Part shown: one piece after another, positions 36,075-49,296 of the stretch
Layout: each line of letters starts with the position of its first letter
Position numbering within the stretch: the stretch's first letter is position 1
Assembly (NCBI GenBank): GCA_963204785.1
Contig: CAUJHG010000064.1
Location: 80,023-144,022 of the forward strand
DNA from: Pseudomonadota bacterium
GTDB lineage: Bacteria > Pseudomonadota > Gammaproteobacteria > Burkholderiales > Burkholderiaceae_E
Reading direction: 5' to 3'
Length of the DNA stretch: 64,000 nt
Program-made: the position numbers and the translations under genes
The notes under the pieces: model-generated
What the model was told of the DNA's origin: nothing
Databases searched by the model: none
Seen by the model: only the letters and a program-made list of their open reading frames with translations

Positions 36075-36716
36075 TCAGCGCGCCACGAGCAGCCGCACCC
36101 CCAGCGCCACGAACACCGCTCCCGCCGACCGGTCCAGCCACAGGCCGATCGCCGGGCGGCGCGCCAGCCGCTCGCCGATGCCGCCGGCGAACCAGCCGAT
36201 GGCGCCGAACACCAGCACGCTGGCCAGCGTGAACACCAGTCCCAGTTGCAGGATCTGCCAGGCCGCGCCACCGCGCGCCCCGTCGACGAACTGCGGCAGG
36301 AAGGCGAGGAAGAACAGGATCACCTTCGGGTTGATCGCATTGGCCACCAGCCCCTTGGCGAAGAGCCGGCCCGCGGGCTCCCGCGCCACCTGCGCTGCAG
36401 GCGTCCCCACCGGCCGCGCGTTGCGCAGCGCCTGCACGCCCAGCCACACCAGGTAGGCGCCGCCGATGATGCGCAGCGCGTTGAACGCGATCGGCGACGC
36501 GGCGATCAGCGCGCTCACCCCGATCGCCGCCAGCAGCGTGTGGTTCAGGCAGCCCAGCGCGCAGCCCAGGCCGAAGGCAACGCCGGCCTTGCGCCCGCGG
36601 GCCATGCCCAGGCTCAGCACCATCAGGTTGTCGGGCCCCGGGGCGAGCGCCACGAGGATGGCCGCGCCGAGGAAGGCGGTGAACTGGGAAGGGGTGAGCA
36701 GGAAGTCGGCAGACAT
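36075..36716 (-). CDS. LysE/RhtB family exporter
   Basis: 213-aa inner-membrane protein with about six hydrophobic segments, of the family that exports amino acids and related metabolites. The N-terminal signature FLGAAILVALAPGPDNLMVLSLGMARGR (with the APGPD motif) and AKGLVANAINPKVILFFLAFLPQFV are diagnostic. The start ATG at 36716 lies 2 nt after the stop of the AAA ATPase gene, so the two are probably one transcript. Convergent with the TonB receptor. Substrate unknown. Confidence 0.9.
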   Translation of the reverse strand: MSADFLLTPSQFTAFLGAAILVALAPGPDNLMVLSLGMARGRKAGVAFGLGCALGCLNHTLLAAIGVSALIAASPIAFNALRIIGGAYLVWLGVQALRNARPVGTPAAQVAREPAGRLFAKGLVANAINPKVILFFLAFLPQFVDGARGGAAWQILQLGLVFTLASVLVFGAIGWFAGGIGERLARRPAIGLWLDRSAGAVFVALGVRLLVAR

Positions 36717-36718
36717 GA

Positions 36719-37966
36719 TCACCCGACCTTCTCCCCCCAGACCCGGCGCAGCTCCGCCTCGGCCTCCTCGAACGAACCGGCAGCGATCAGGATCTGCTGC
36801 ACCTGTGCAGGCGACAGCGCGCCGGACGGGTAGTCTGCCGCCAGCCGTGCAGTCCGCTCGCCGGCGCCGGGGTGGAAGCGCAGCAGCAGCCCCTGCAGCT
36901 GCGTGGTGCTGGCGTTGCCCAGCTCCACCTCGACGTCGATGCGCCCCGGGCGGATCAGCGCCGGGTCCAGCCGTTCGCGGTGGTTGGTGGTGAGCACCAC
37001 GATGCGCCCCTCCTGCGCGGCCACCCCGTCGAGCGCGTTGAGCAGCCCCGAGAAGCTCACCTCGATGCGGGCGTCCTGCTTGTCGCGTTCCCGGAAGAAG
37101 GCGTCGACGTCCTCGATCAGGATCAGCGAGCGCGGCGGCGTGCGCTGCAGCAGGTCCGCGAGCGTGTGGTCGTTGAGCTTGGGGTTGGTCAGCGACAGCG
37201 TGCACAGCTTCAGCCGCAGCTCGCCCGCCAGCGCGTAGGCGACGCTGGTCTTGCCGGTGCCGGGCGGGCCATGCAGCAGGTAGCCGCGCCGCCACGGGAT
37301 GCCCAGCTGCGCGTACCAGTCGCGGCGCGAGAAGAACTCGTGGATGTCGTCGTGCAGCCGGCGCGCCACGCCCTCGTCGAGCACCACGGACTCCAGGCTG
37401 CGGCGCGGCTTGCTGTCGGCCAGGTGCCACTGCTCGCCCCAGCGGTCGATCGTGTAGAGCGACAGGCGGTGCGCACGCCGCGCGCCCGCGTGGCGCACCA
37501 CGCCCTCCATCAGCTCCTCCATCACGCGCCGGCCGGCGAACAGCGCGCCCAGGCGGATGGTCTCCACCACCTGCAGGTTCATCGCGATGTCCCGGTGCAG
37601 CCACATCAGGTGGCCGCGGAACCAGAACAGGTGGAAGCCCGGCGCCGGGCTGTACTGGAGCGCGGGCACGTCGTCGGCGTCGGCGTCGTCGCCGGCCAGC
37701 TCGGGCGGCGCCTGCACCACGCTGAACCAGCGGCTGCGCCGGCCGAAGCGCTGCTCGTCCATCCAGGCGACGAAGGCGGGAAAGAGGTCGTTGCGGCTGT
37801 CCAGCGTGGCGGTGACCACGAAGGCGCGCTTCGCCTGCGACCAGATCGCTCCGGGCACCTTGCGCAGCGCGGCGGCCAGCACGCCGACCAGGCCGAGCGC
37901 GACCGCGCCGGCCACCACCTGGTTGGCGAGCTGGGCGCGCAGCGCGTCGAGGAAGGCGTTCCACAT
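36719..37966 (-). CDS. BCS1-like AAA ATPase with N-terminal membrane anchor
   Basis: 415 aa. One transmembrane segment near the N terminus (VVAGAVALGLVGVLAAAL, about 17-34) is followed by a beta-rich BCS1-specific-like region (residues 45-190) and an AAA module: GYLLHGPPGTGKTSVAYALA (Walker A), LILIEDVDAFF (Walker B), VVLTTNHRERLDPALIRPGRID (sensor 1 and arginine fingers). This is the layout of mitochondrial Bcs1, which translocates the folded Rieske protein. Bacterial members exist, but their role is poorly known. It is in a probable operon with the LysE-type exporter. Confidence 0.82.
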   Translation of the reverse strand: MWNAFLDALRAQLANQVVAGAVALGLVGVLAAALRKVPGAIWSQAKRAFVVTATLDSRNDLFPAFVAWMDEQRFGRRSRWFSVVQAPPELAGDDADADDVPALQYSPAPGFHLFWFRGHLMWLHRDIAMNLQVVETIRLGALFAGRRVMEELMEGVVRHAGARRAHRLSLYTIDRWGEQWHLADSKPRRSLESVVLDEGVARRLHDDIHEFFSRRDWYAQLGIPWRRGYLLHGPPGTGKTSVAYALAGELRLKLCTLSLTNPKLNDHTLADLLQRTPPRSLILIEDVDAFFRERDKQDARIEVSFSGLLNALDGVAAQEGRIVVLTTNHRERLDPALIRPGRIDVEVELGNASTTQLQGLLLRFHPGAGERTARLAADYPSGALSPAQVQQILIAAGSFEEAEAELRRVWGEKVG

Positions 37967-38213
37967 GGGGCGAACGATAGCGCAGCGCGCTCGGCGTCGT
38001 GAGCTCGGGCAAGGCGGACCAGGCAGGGCCTGTTCCGGATCGTCTGCCCGATCGACGCGCAGAGCGCCATCGCCGAGACCCTGCGCATCGGGTACCGTCG
38101 CGGGGCATGCCGTTTCCGGCGCGCACCATCAGGGCGCGTTCGCGCTCCGGGCAAAGGCCCGGTCGCCGGAACGCTCGCAGACCGACCACGATCGACACAA
38201 GGAGGCTCACCCC

Positions 38214-38990
38214 ATGGACACCACGAAACTCTTCTCCCTCGAAGGCCGCGTCGCGCTGGTCACCGGCGGCTCGCGCGGCATCGGCAGGATGATCGTCAAG
38301 GGCCTGCTCGGCCAGGGCGCCAGGCGCGTCTACATCACGGCGCGCAAGGCCGCGCAGTGCGACGCCGCGGCAGCCGAGCTCTCGGCGCTCGGCGAGTGCG
38401 TGTCCGTTCCCGGCGACGTCTCCACGCTGGCGGGCGTGCGCGCGCTGGCCGCCGAGATCGCCAGGCGCGAGCCGGCGCTGGACGTGCTGGTCAACAACGC
38501 CGGCGCCGCCTGGGCCGCGCCCTTCGACGAATTCCCCGAAAGCGGCTGGGACAAGACCGTCGACCTGAACATGAAGGCGCCCTTCTTCCTCACGCAGGCG
38601 CTGGCGCCGCAGTTGCGCGCCGCAGCGAAGGCGCGCCCGGCCAAGGTGATCAACGTCGCCTCGATCGACGGGATCTCGGTCAACATGTGGCACACCTACG
38701 CCTACTCGGCGAGCAAGGCCGGCATCCTGCACCTCACGAAGCGCATGGCGCTCGAGCTGATCCGCGACAACGTGGTGGTCTCGGGCATCGCCCCGGGTCC
38801 ATTCGCCTCCGACATGAACGTCGACGCCCGCGACAACGCCGAGCAGGTCGCCAGGCGCGTGCCGGCCGGGCGTGTCGGCGCCGACGAGGACATGGCGGCG
38901 GCGGCGATCTACCTCGCCTCGCGCGCCGGCGATTTCGTCGTCGGCCAGACCGTCGTGGTCGACGGCGGAGTGACGCTGGCGCGCGGCTGA
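38214..38990 (+). CDS. short-chain dehydrogenase (RhlG-like)
   Basis: 258-aa SDR. Cofactor loop TGGSRGIGRM (about 18-27), NNAGAAW, active-site SIDGISVNMWHTYAYSASKAG with Ser, Tyr and Lys. The end of the protein, VVVDGGVTLARG, is typical. Its overall pattern (SLEGRVALVTGGSRGIG, DVSTLAGVRALAAEI, APGPFASDMN) resembles RhlG-type 3-oxoacyl reductases, but the substrate cannot be told. A strong AAGGAGG ribosome-binding site stands 10 nt before the ATG. It is followed by a crotonase, so an acyl-CoA pathway is plausible. Confidence 0.85.
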   Translation: MDTTKLFSLEGRVALVTGGSRGIGRMIVKGLLGQGARRVYITARKAAQCDAAAAELSALGECVSVPGDVSTLAGVRALAAEIARREPALDVLVNNAGAAWAAPFDEFPESGWDKTVDLNMKAPFFLTQALAPQLRAAAKARPAKVINVASIDGISVNMWHTYAYSASKAGILHLTKRMALELIRDNVVVSGIAPGPFASDMNVDARDNAEQVARRVPAGRVGADEDMAAAAIYLASRAGDFVVGQTVVVDGGVTLARG

Positions 38991-39113
38991 GCCGAACGAA
39001 CCGCGCCGATTCGACGAGGCTCGGCCGGTAGGGCATCCTTACGGGCTGTCCAGACCGGCACGGGCCCGACCCTGCTGCGTCCCGACCCAACCTTTCCACA
39101 GGAGAACCCCGAC

Positions 39114-39878
39114 ATGACCAGCGAAGTGATCGTCAAGGCCGAGAACGGCGTCCAGATCATCACCCTGAACCGCCCCGACGCGAAGAACGCGATGAACAAG
39201 GCCGCGGCCGAGGGCATCGCCGCCGCGATCGACGAGCTCGAGAGCCGCGCCGACCTCACCGTCGCGATCATCACCGGCGCCGGCGGCACCTTCTGCTCAG
39301 GAATGGACCTCAAGGGCTTCCTGCGCGGCGAGCGTCCCAGCGTCGAGGGCCGCGGCTTCGGCGGCATCACCGAGCGCCCGCCGAAGAAGCCGCTCATCGC
39401 GGCGGTCGAGGGCTATTCGCTGGCGGGCGGCTTCGAGCTCGCGCTGGCCTGCGACCTGATCGTCGCCGCCGAGGACGCCAAGTTCGGCGTCCCCGAGGTC
39501 AAGCGCGGCCTGGTGGCCGCGGCCGGCGGCGTGATCCGCCTGCCGCGCCGCATCCCCTACCACGTCGCGATGGAGTACGTGCTGACCGGCGACTTCATGA
39601 ACGCCGCCGACGCGCACCGCTTCGGCCTGGTGAACAAGGTGGTGCCCAAGGGCCAGGCGCTGCAGGCCGCGATCGAGCTGGCCGCGCGCATCACCGCCAA
39701 CGGCCCGCTGGCGATCGCCGCGAGCAAGCGCATCGTCGCCGAGTCGATCGACTGGAGCGCCGAGGAGATGTGGAAGAAGCAGGCCGAGATCATCGCCCCG
39801 GTGTTCAGCTCCGCCGACGCCCGCGAGGGCGCTGCCGCCTTCGCCGAGAAGCGCGCACCGCGCTGGCAGGGCAAGTGA
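39114..39878 (+). CDS. crotonase / enoyl-CoA hydratase family protein
   Basis: 254 aa. Crotonase fold: IITLNRPDAKNAMNKAAAEG at the N terminus, the oxyanion-hole loop GAGGTFCSGMDLKGF (about 57-71), AVEGYSLAGGFELALACDL (about 100-118) and FGVPEVKRGLVAAAGG with a conserved Glu. Both acidic active-site positions of hydratases appear to be present, so enoyl-CoA hydratase activity is likely. Preceded by a CAGGAG-type site. It follows the SDR in the same direction and may share its transcript. Confidence 0.88.
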   Translation: MTSEVIVKAENGVQIITLNRPDAKNAMNKAAAEGIAAAIDELESRADLTVAIITGAGGTFCSGMDLKGFLRGERPSVEGRGFGGITERPPKKPLIAAVEGYSLAGGFELALACDLIVAAEDAKFGVPEVKRGLVAAAGGVIRLPRRIPYHVAMEYVLTGDFMNAADAHRFGLVNKVVPKGQALQAAIELAARITANGPLAIAASKRIVAESIDWSAEEMWKKQAEIIAPVFSSADAREGAAAFAEKRAPRWQGK

Positions 39879-40014
39879 TCGGGTACTGACCTTCCCGCCT
39901 CCCGGGCCGGCCGCGGCCGGTCCGGACCGCGACGCCGCGCCGGGCCTGCCTGCCGCGGCGTCGCCGTTCCTGGCGGATGCGCGAACCCAGCCGCCCGGAA
40001 GCGCCGCAATTCAA

Positions 40015-40043
40015 TTGACAGCACAGGCCGCGCTGCATAGCCT
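40015..40043 (+). promoter_or_regulatory. sigma-70-like promoter upstream of the thiol dioxygenase gene
   Basis: TTGACA at 40015-40020, a 17-nt spacer, and TAGCCT at 40038-40043. The -35 is perfect and the -10 is weak. A GGAGA site follows at 40056-40060 before the TTG start at 40066. Confidence 0.5.
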
Positions 40044-40065
40044 CGGAGCGCACCCGGAGAACCCC

Positions 40066-40692
40066 TTGCAAGCCCACCGCCCCACGCCCGCGCAAGGCAT
40101 CGCCCCGCTGCGCGACTTCGTCGTCGCGATGACGCGGCTGGTCGAGCGTACGCACGACGAGCGCGCGCTGCTCGCCGATGGCCGCTCCCTGCTGGCCGCC
40201 CTGATCGCCGACGACGCCTGGCTTGCGGACGAGTTCGCCGAGCCGGGGGCCGACGGCTACCGGCAGTACCTGCTGCACTGCGACCCGCTCGAGCGCTTCA
40301 GCGTGGTGAGCTTCGTCTGGGGTCCCGGTCAGCGCACCCCGGTCCACGACCACACGGTCTGGGGGCTGGTGGGGGTGCTGCGCGGCGCCGAGCGCTGCAC
40401 CGAGTACGCCCCCCAGGGAGACCGGGTGGTGGCGCGCGGACTCGAGCACACGATGACCCGCGGGATGATCGAGGCGGTCTCGCCCACCGTGGGCGACTGG
40501 CACGTGGTGGCCAACGCGCTCGCCGATCGACCCTCGGTGAGCATCCACGTCTACGGCGCCAACATCGGCGCGGTGCGCCGGCACCGGCTGGACGACGCGG
40601 GGCGCATCGTCGACTTCGTGTCCGGATATTCGTCGCCGCGCGTGCCGAACCTCTGGGACCGCTCCGAAACCGTTCGCGCCGCCGTGCGGTGA
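40066..40692 (+). CDS. cysteine dioxygenase family thiol dioxygenase
   Basis: 208-aa cupin that oxidises a thiol such as cysteine or 3-mercaptopropionate to its sulfinate. The iron ligands are visible in TPVHDHTVWGLVGVLRG (about H94 and H96) and in the later GDWHVVAN. YRQYLLHCDPLERFSVVSFVWGPGQ is typical of bacterial members. No ATG is suitable. TTG at 40066 has GGAGA five nt upstream; an in-frame TTG at 40015 coincides with a -35 element and is less likely. The stop overlaps the GTG start of the MFS gene. Confidence 0.83.
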   Translation: MQAHRPTPAQGIAPLRDFVVAMTRLVERTHDERALLADGRSLLAALIADDAWLADEFAEPGADGYRQYLLHCDPLERFSVVSFVWGPGQRTPVHDHTVWGLVGVLRGAERCTEYAPQGDRVVARGLEHTMTRGMIEAVSPTVGDWHVVANALADRPSVSIHVYGANIGAVRRHRLDDAGRIVDFVSGYSSPRVPNLWDRSETVRAAVR

Positions 40693-41993
40693 GCGGCGCC
40701 GGGCGGCAACGCTCCGAGCCTGCGCGGCCGCCCGTGCCCGGCCCGGGCCGACGCGCCCCTGGCCCATCGCTGATCGTCGGGCTGGGCATCACGCAGATCG
40801 TCGGCTGGGGCACGATCTTCTACAGCTTCGGCTTCCTGATGGCGCCGATGCAGCAGGCCCTCGGGCTGAGCCGCGGCACCGTCGGCGGCGCCTTCTCGGT
40901 GGCGCTGCTGTGCTCGGGGCTGCTCGCCCCGAGGGTCGGCGCGCGCATCGACAGGGTCGGCGGGCGCAGGCTGATGAGCGCGGGCTCGCTCGCGGTGGCG
41001 GCGCTGCTCTTCGCGCTCTCGCGGGTGGACTCGGCGCTCGGGCTCTACCTGATCTACGCCGCGCTGGGCGCGGCGATGGCCTGCACGCTCTACGAGCCGA
41101 GCTTCGTGGTGCTCACCCACGCGTTCCGGTCCAACCCCCGGCGGGCGATCACGCTGGTGACGCTGTTCGGCGGGGTCGCCGGAACGATCTTCTGGCCGCT
41201 CACGCAGGCGCTGATCGGATGGCTGGGCTGGCGCGATGCGCTGCTGGTGCTTGCCGCGATGAACCTGCTGGTCAACGTGCCGGTCCATGCGCTGCTGGTG
41301 CCCGATCTCGGCGCCGACGGCCCTGCAGTGGCCGCTGCGCCGGATGCCACGAACCCTGTCCCCGCCGCTGCGCCCGCCGGCGCGCCGGAACCGGAGCCGC
41401 AGCAGGTCCGCGCCGACCCGCTGTTCAAGGCGCTGCGCCTGAGCTTCATCGGCCATGCGCTGCTCTTCTCGACGATGTCCGCGCACCTGATGGCGCTGCT
41501 GCAGGCCAAGGGCCTGGGCAGCGGCGACGCCGCGCTGATCGGCGCGCTGATCGGACCGATGCAGGTGGTCGGCCGGACCTTCGAGCTCGGCTGGGGCCGC
41601 CGCCTGTCGATCCTGCGGCTGGGCGAACTCGCGATCTGCGTGCTGCCGGCCGCCCTGCTGCTGCTGTGGATCGTTCCGGTGGGCGCGCCGGTGTGGGTTC
41701 TCGCGCTCTTCGCCCTCCCCTACGGCGTGGGCAACGGGCTGATGACGATCGTCCGCGGCAGCGTCGTGGTCGAGCTGTGGGGGCGGCGGCACTACGGGCG
41801 GATCCAGGGGTCGATCGCTGCGCCGGTGCTCGCGGCCACTGCGAGCGGCCCGCTGGCGGCCGCGCTGCTGTGGGAGCTGACCGGGGACTACGACAAGGTG
41901 GTGCTGGCGCTGATCGCGATCGGGGCCGGCGCCGCGTTCACGCTGGTGCGCGCCTCCCGCCTGCGCGAGCGCGATGCTGCTGCGAGCGGCTGA
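40689..41993 (+). CDS. MFS transporter
   Basis: 434 aa with about 12 hydrophobic segments and a central Ala/Pro-rich cytoplasmic loop (residues 205-240). GARIDRVGGRRLMSAG after TM2 fits the MFS loop 2-3 motif, and the second half repeats the pattern. The GTG start overlaps the stop of the thiol dioxygenase, so the genes are coupled; transport of a sulfur compound or sulfinate is an inference from that alone. The family resembles monocarboxylate/oxalate-type transporters. Confidence 0.85.
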   Translation: MSGAGRQRSEPARPPVPGPGRRAPGPSLIVGLGITQIVGWGTIFYSFGFLMAPMQQALGLSRGTVGGAFSVALLCSGLLAPRVGARIDRVGGRRLMSAGSLAVAALLFALSRVDSALGLYLIYAALGAAMACTLYEPSFVVLTHAFRSNPRRAITLVTLFGGVAGTIFWPLTQALIGWLGWRDALLVLAAMNLLVNVPVHALLVPDLGADGPAVAAAPDATNPVPAAAPAGAPEPEPQQVRADPLFKALRLSFIGHALLFSTMSAHLMALLQAKGLGSGDAALIGALIGPMQVVGRTFELGWGRRLSILRLGELAICVLPAALLLLWIVPVGAPVWVLALFALPYGVGNGLMTIVRGSVVVELWGRRHYGRIQGSIAAPVLAATASGPLAAALLWELTGDYDKVVLALIAIGAGAAFTLVRASRLRERDAAASG

Positions 41994-42175
41994 GCCGCAC
42001 CGGAACCGCGGCGTTTCGCCACGCCGCGCTCTGCGGTACCCTTCGCGCTTCATGGCCACGTCCTCGCGCCCGCAAGGACTCCCGCGCCAGGCCGGCCCGG
42101 ACTCCAGGGGCCATCCGCAGCACCGCCAGGCCAGGCCCCGGCTCCAGCATTCGCCGACCAACCCTCCTGCCATCG

Positions 42176-43675
42176 ATGTCCCGACCTCGCTTGCTCGCCG
42201 CAGTGGACCTGGGGTCCAACAGCTTCCACCTGCTGATCGGCCGGGTCGAGGCCACACCGATGGGCACGCAGATCCTGCCGCTGGACTCGCTGAAGGAAAC
42301 CGTGCGACTGGCCTCGGGCCTGGACCGGCGTGACCTGCTCGACACCCCGGCAGTGCAGCGCGGAGTCGACGCGCTCTGCCGCTTCGGCGAACGGCTGCGC
42401 TCGTTCCAGCCGGACACGGTGCGCGCAGTCGCCACCTGCACGCTGCGCGTGGCGCAGAACGCGAACCACTTCCTCGCCAGCGCCGAGGCTGCGCTTGGCT
42501 TCCCCATCGAGGTGATCGCCGGACGGGAAGAGGCCCGCCTCATCTACCTGGGCGCTGCGCGCGCGCTGCCTGCCGACGGTGCGCGCCGCCTCGTGGTCGA
42601 CATCGGCGGAGGCTCGACCGAGCTGATCGTCGGCACCGACCATTCTCCCGATCTGCTCGAGTCCGCGCAGGCGGGCTGCGTGCTGCTGTCCGAACGCTTC
42701 TTCCCGGGCGGGACGGTGGACGCGCAGCGCTTCGAGCGGGCCCGCTACGCGGCACGCGACGCCCTTGCATCGATCGGCACTTCCTTCCGCACGCTCGGCT
42801 GGAGCTACGCGGTGGGCACCTCGGGAACCGCGAAGGCGCTCGTGCAGATCGCGCACGAGGGTTTCGGCCTGCCGGCACTGACCCGCGACGCCCTCGAACG
42901 CATGCGCCGGATGCTGGTCGCCGCCGGCCACGCGGACAGCCTCCAGCTGGCAGGGCTGTGCGCCGACCGCCGTGCGGTGTTCGCCGGAGGCCTGGCGCTG
43001 ATGTCGGCGGTGTTCGACGAGCTCGGCGTGCGCGAGATGCAGTACTGCCCGGCAGCGCTGCGTGAAGGGGTCCTCTACGAACTGCTGGGCCGCGACGCCG
43101 GGGCGGACGTGCGGGAGGTGACGGTTGCGCAGATGAAGCAGCGCTACGCTCTGGACATCGAGCACGGCGAGCGCGTCGTCGCCACCGCGCTCGCCTTGCA
43201 CGACCAGGCGGCGCGCGACGTCGCCGAGCGGCTGCGCGAGCAGCGCGACCTGCTGCGCTGGACTGCCGAGCTCGTCGAGATCGGCAGGTCGATCTCGCAC
43301 GAAGGCCTGCACCAGCACAGCGCCTACATCCTCGGCAATGCCGACATGCCGGGTTTCACCCGCTCCGAGCAGTCGCTGATGGCGAGGATCGCGCTCGGCC
43401 AGGCAGGGGCGCCGTCGGCGCTGCGCGAGCTGGGTCTCGGGCCGAACGAGTGGCTGATGGTGCTGTGCCTGCGGCTGGCCTCGATCCTGCACCGCCGCCG
43501 CGATGGCGCCGCCGTCCCGCTGCCGGCGCTGTTCCTGAAGCGGCACAGCCTGCGCCTGGAGCTGCCGGCGTCGTGGGCGAAGGCGCATCCGCTGACCGAC
43601 GCGACCCTCGCTGCCGAAGCGGCGGCCTGGAACGAGGCCGGCGCGTTCGACTCCTTCGAGTACCTGCGGATCTGA
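42176..43675 (+). CDS. ppx: exopolyphosphatase (Ppx/GppA family)
   Basis: Hydrolyses terminal phosphates of polyphosphate and possibly pppGpp. 499 aa. The ASKHA fold is seen in AAVDLGSNSFHLLIGRVE (about 8-25), VIAGREEARLIYLGA, RLVVDIGGGSTELIVG and AVGTSGTAKALVQIA. The C-terminal HD-like helical region has SHEGLHQHSAYIL. The start ATG at 42176 (MSRPRLLAAVDLGSN) is preferred because conserved sequence begins at once. plsB begins 2 nt after the stop, so they are likely co-transcribed. Confidence 0.93.
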   Translation: MSRPRLLAAVDLGSNSFHLLIGRVEATPMGTQILPLDSLKETVRLASGLDRRDLLDTPAVQRGVDALCRFGERLRSFQPDTVRAVATCTLRVAQNANHFLASAEAALGFPIEVIAGREEARLIYLGAARALPADGARRLVVDIGGGSTELIVGTDHSPDLLESAQAGCVLLSERFFPGGTVDAQRFERARYAARDALASIGTSFRTLGWSYAVGTSGTAKALVQIAHEGFGLPALTRDALERMRRMLVAAGHADSLQLAGLCADRRAVFAGGLALMSAVFDELGVREMQYCPAALREGVLYELLGRDAGADVREVTVAQMKQRYALDIEHGERVVATALALHDQAARDVAERLREQRDLLRWTAELVEIGRSISHEGLHQHSAYILGNADMPGFTRSEQSLMARIALGQAGAPSALRELGLGPNEWLMVLCLRLASILHRRRDGAAVPLPALFLKRHSLRLELPASWAKAHPLTDATLAAEAAAWNEAGAFDSFEYLRI

Positions 43676-43677
43676 CG

Positions 43678-47862
<4,185 letters not shown>

Positions 47863-49260
47863 TCAGGGCCCGTCGGCGCCGACCACGACAGTGGCCAGCG
47901 CGTCGGCGTGCAGGTGTCGTGCGAAGGCCTCGCGCACCTGCTGCACGGTGACCGCCTCGACCCGCTGCGGCCAGCGCTCGAGCCAGTCCAGCGGCAGCCG
48001 GTACCAGCCGATGGTCACCAGGTTGTCGAGGATCTTCGCGTTGGTGTCGATGCGCAGCGCAAAGCCGCCCACCAGGTTCGACTTCGCCGCGGCGAGTTCC
48101 TGCTCCGTGGGCCCGTCGGCGAGGAAGCGCGCGAGGGTCTCGCGCACCACCTGCAGCGCCAGCCCGGTCTGCTCCTTCTTGGTCTGCAGGCCGATCGTGA
48201 AGGGGCCGCGCTGCAGCGCGGGCGCGAAATACGAATAGACGCTGTAGGCCAGCCCGCGCTTCTCGCGTACCTCGTCGTAGAGCCGCGACACGAAGCCGCC
48301 ACCGCCGAGCACGTAGTTGCCCACCAGCAGCGCGAACTGGTCGGGATCGCCCCAGGCGATCGCCGGCGTGCCGATCAGGATGTGGCTCTGGCTGGCGGGG
48401 TGCGCGATCCAGCGTTCGACCGCCCGGGCGAGCGGCGCCGGCTCCGGCAATGCCGGCGGCGGGCTGCCCGCCGGCAGCCGCGCGGTCAGGCGCTGCGCGA
48501 TCTCCTCGGCCTGCGTGCGCGTCACCGCGCCGATGATCGCCACCACGGCGCCCGACGCCGAGTAGTGCGCACGGTGGAAGGCGCGCAGGTCCTCGGAGGT
48601 GACCGCAGCGACGGTCTCGGGCGTCGCGTGGCGCCCATAGGGATGGCCCGGGTAGAGCTCGGCGACGAACGCGTTGCGCGCGATCGTCTCGGGCTTGGTC
48701 AGCGCCTCGCGCAGCGACTGGATCACCCGCTCCTTCTCGCGCGCCAGCACCTCGGCCGGGAAGGTCGGTTCGGCGAGCATCCGCTCGAGCAGGCCCAGCG
48801 CGGTCGACATCTCCGGTTCGCTGACCAGGGTGCGCAGCGACACCGCTGCGCGGTCGTCGCCGGCGCCGCCGCCGCGCAGCGCGCCCACCGACGCGAAGCG
48901 CTCGGCGATCGCCGCCTCGTCCATTCCGGGAACGCCCTTGGCGAGCATGGCGTTGGTCAGCGAGGCCACGCCCACGCGATCCGGCGGGCCGTAGCGCCCC
49001 CCCGCGTCGAAGGCGATGCTCAGGTCGAGCATCGGGATCGAGGGCGCGTGGACGAAGTAGACCCGCGCGCCGGACGGGGCGGTCCAGTGTTCGATCGGCA
49101 GCACGGCGCGCGCCTGCGCGTGCCACAGGGCTGCCAGCAGCGCGAGCGCAGTCCAGGCGAGTCGAAGCGTCGCGCGGCGCAACGCGCCGGTCGGGGTCGG
49201 GATGGGATTCATCGGGAAGCGGATCATCGTGGTGTCGCGCGCGAGCGCAGGCCTTTGCAT
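47863..49260 (-). CDS. M16 family peptidase-like protein, catalytically incomplete
   Basis: 465 aa, with a signal-peptide-like N terminus (ATLRLAWTALALLAALWHAQARA). Two M16 domains are visible. The zinc motif H-x-x-E-H is missing: the equivalent region reads GVASLTNAMLAKG. The C-terminal domain keeps the substrate-binding pattern (AVLGGGGF-like VLGGGGFVSRLYDEVREKRGLAYSVYS). It is expected to work as the non-catalytic partner of the M16 peptidase encoded just upstream. An AAGGA site precedes the ATG. Confidence 0.88.
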   Translation of the reverse strand: MQRPALARDTTMIRFPMNPIPTPTGALRRATLRLAWTALALLAALWHAQARAVLPIEHWTAPSGARVYFVHAPSIPMLDLSIAFDAGGRYGPPDRVGVASLTNAMLAKGVPGMDEAAIAERFASVGALRGGGAGDDRAAVSLRTLVSEPEMSTALGLLERMLAEPTFPAEVLAREKERVIQSLREALTKPETIARNAFVAELYPGHPYGRHATPETVAAVTSEDLRAFHRAHYSASGAVVAIIGAVTRTQAEEIAQRLTARLPAGSPPPALPEPAPLARAVERWIAHPASQSHILIGTPAIAWGDPDQFALLVGNYVLGGGGFVSRLYDEVREKRGLAYSVYSYFAPALQRGPFTIGLQTKKEQTGLALQVVRETLARFLADGPTEQELAAAKSNLVGGFALRIDTNAKILDNLVTIGWYRLPLDWLERWPQRVEAVTVQQVREAFARHLHADALATVVVGADGP

Positions 49261-49296
49261 CGTTCCTTCGAGAGGAGCCCGGCTTCGGGGCCCGGC

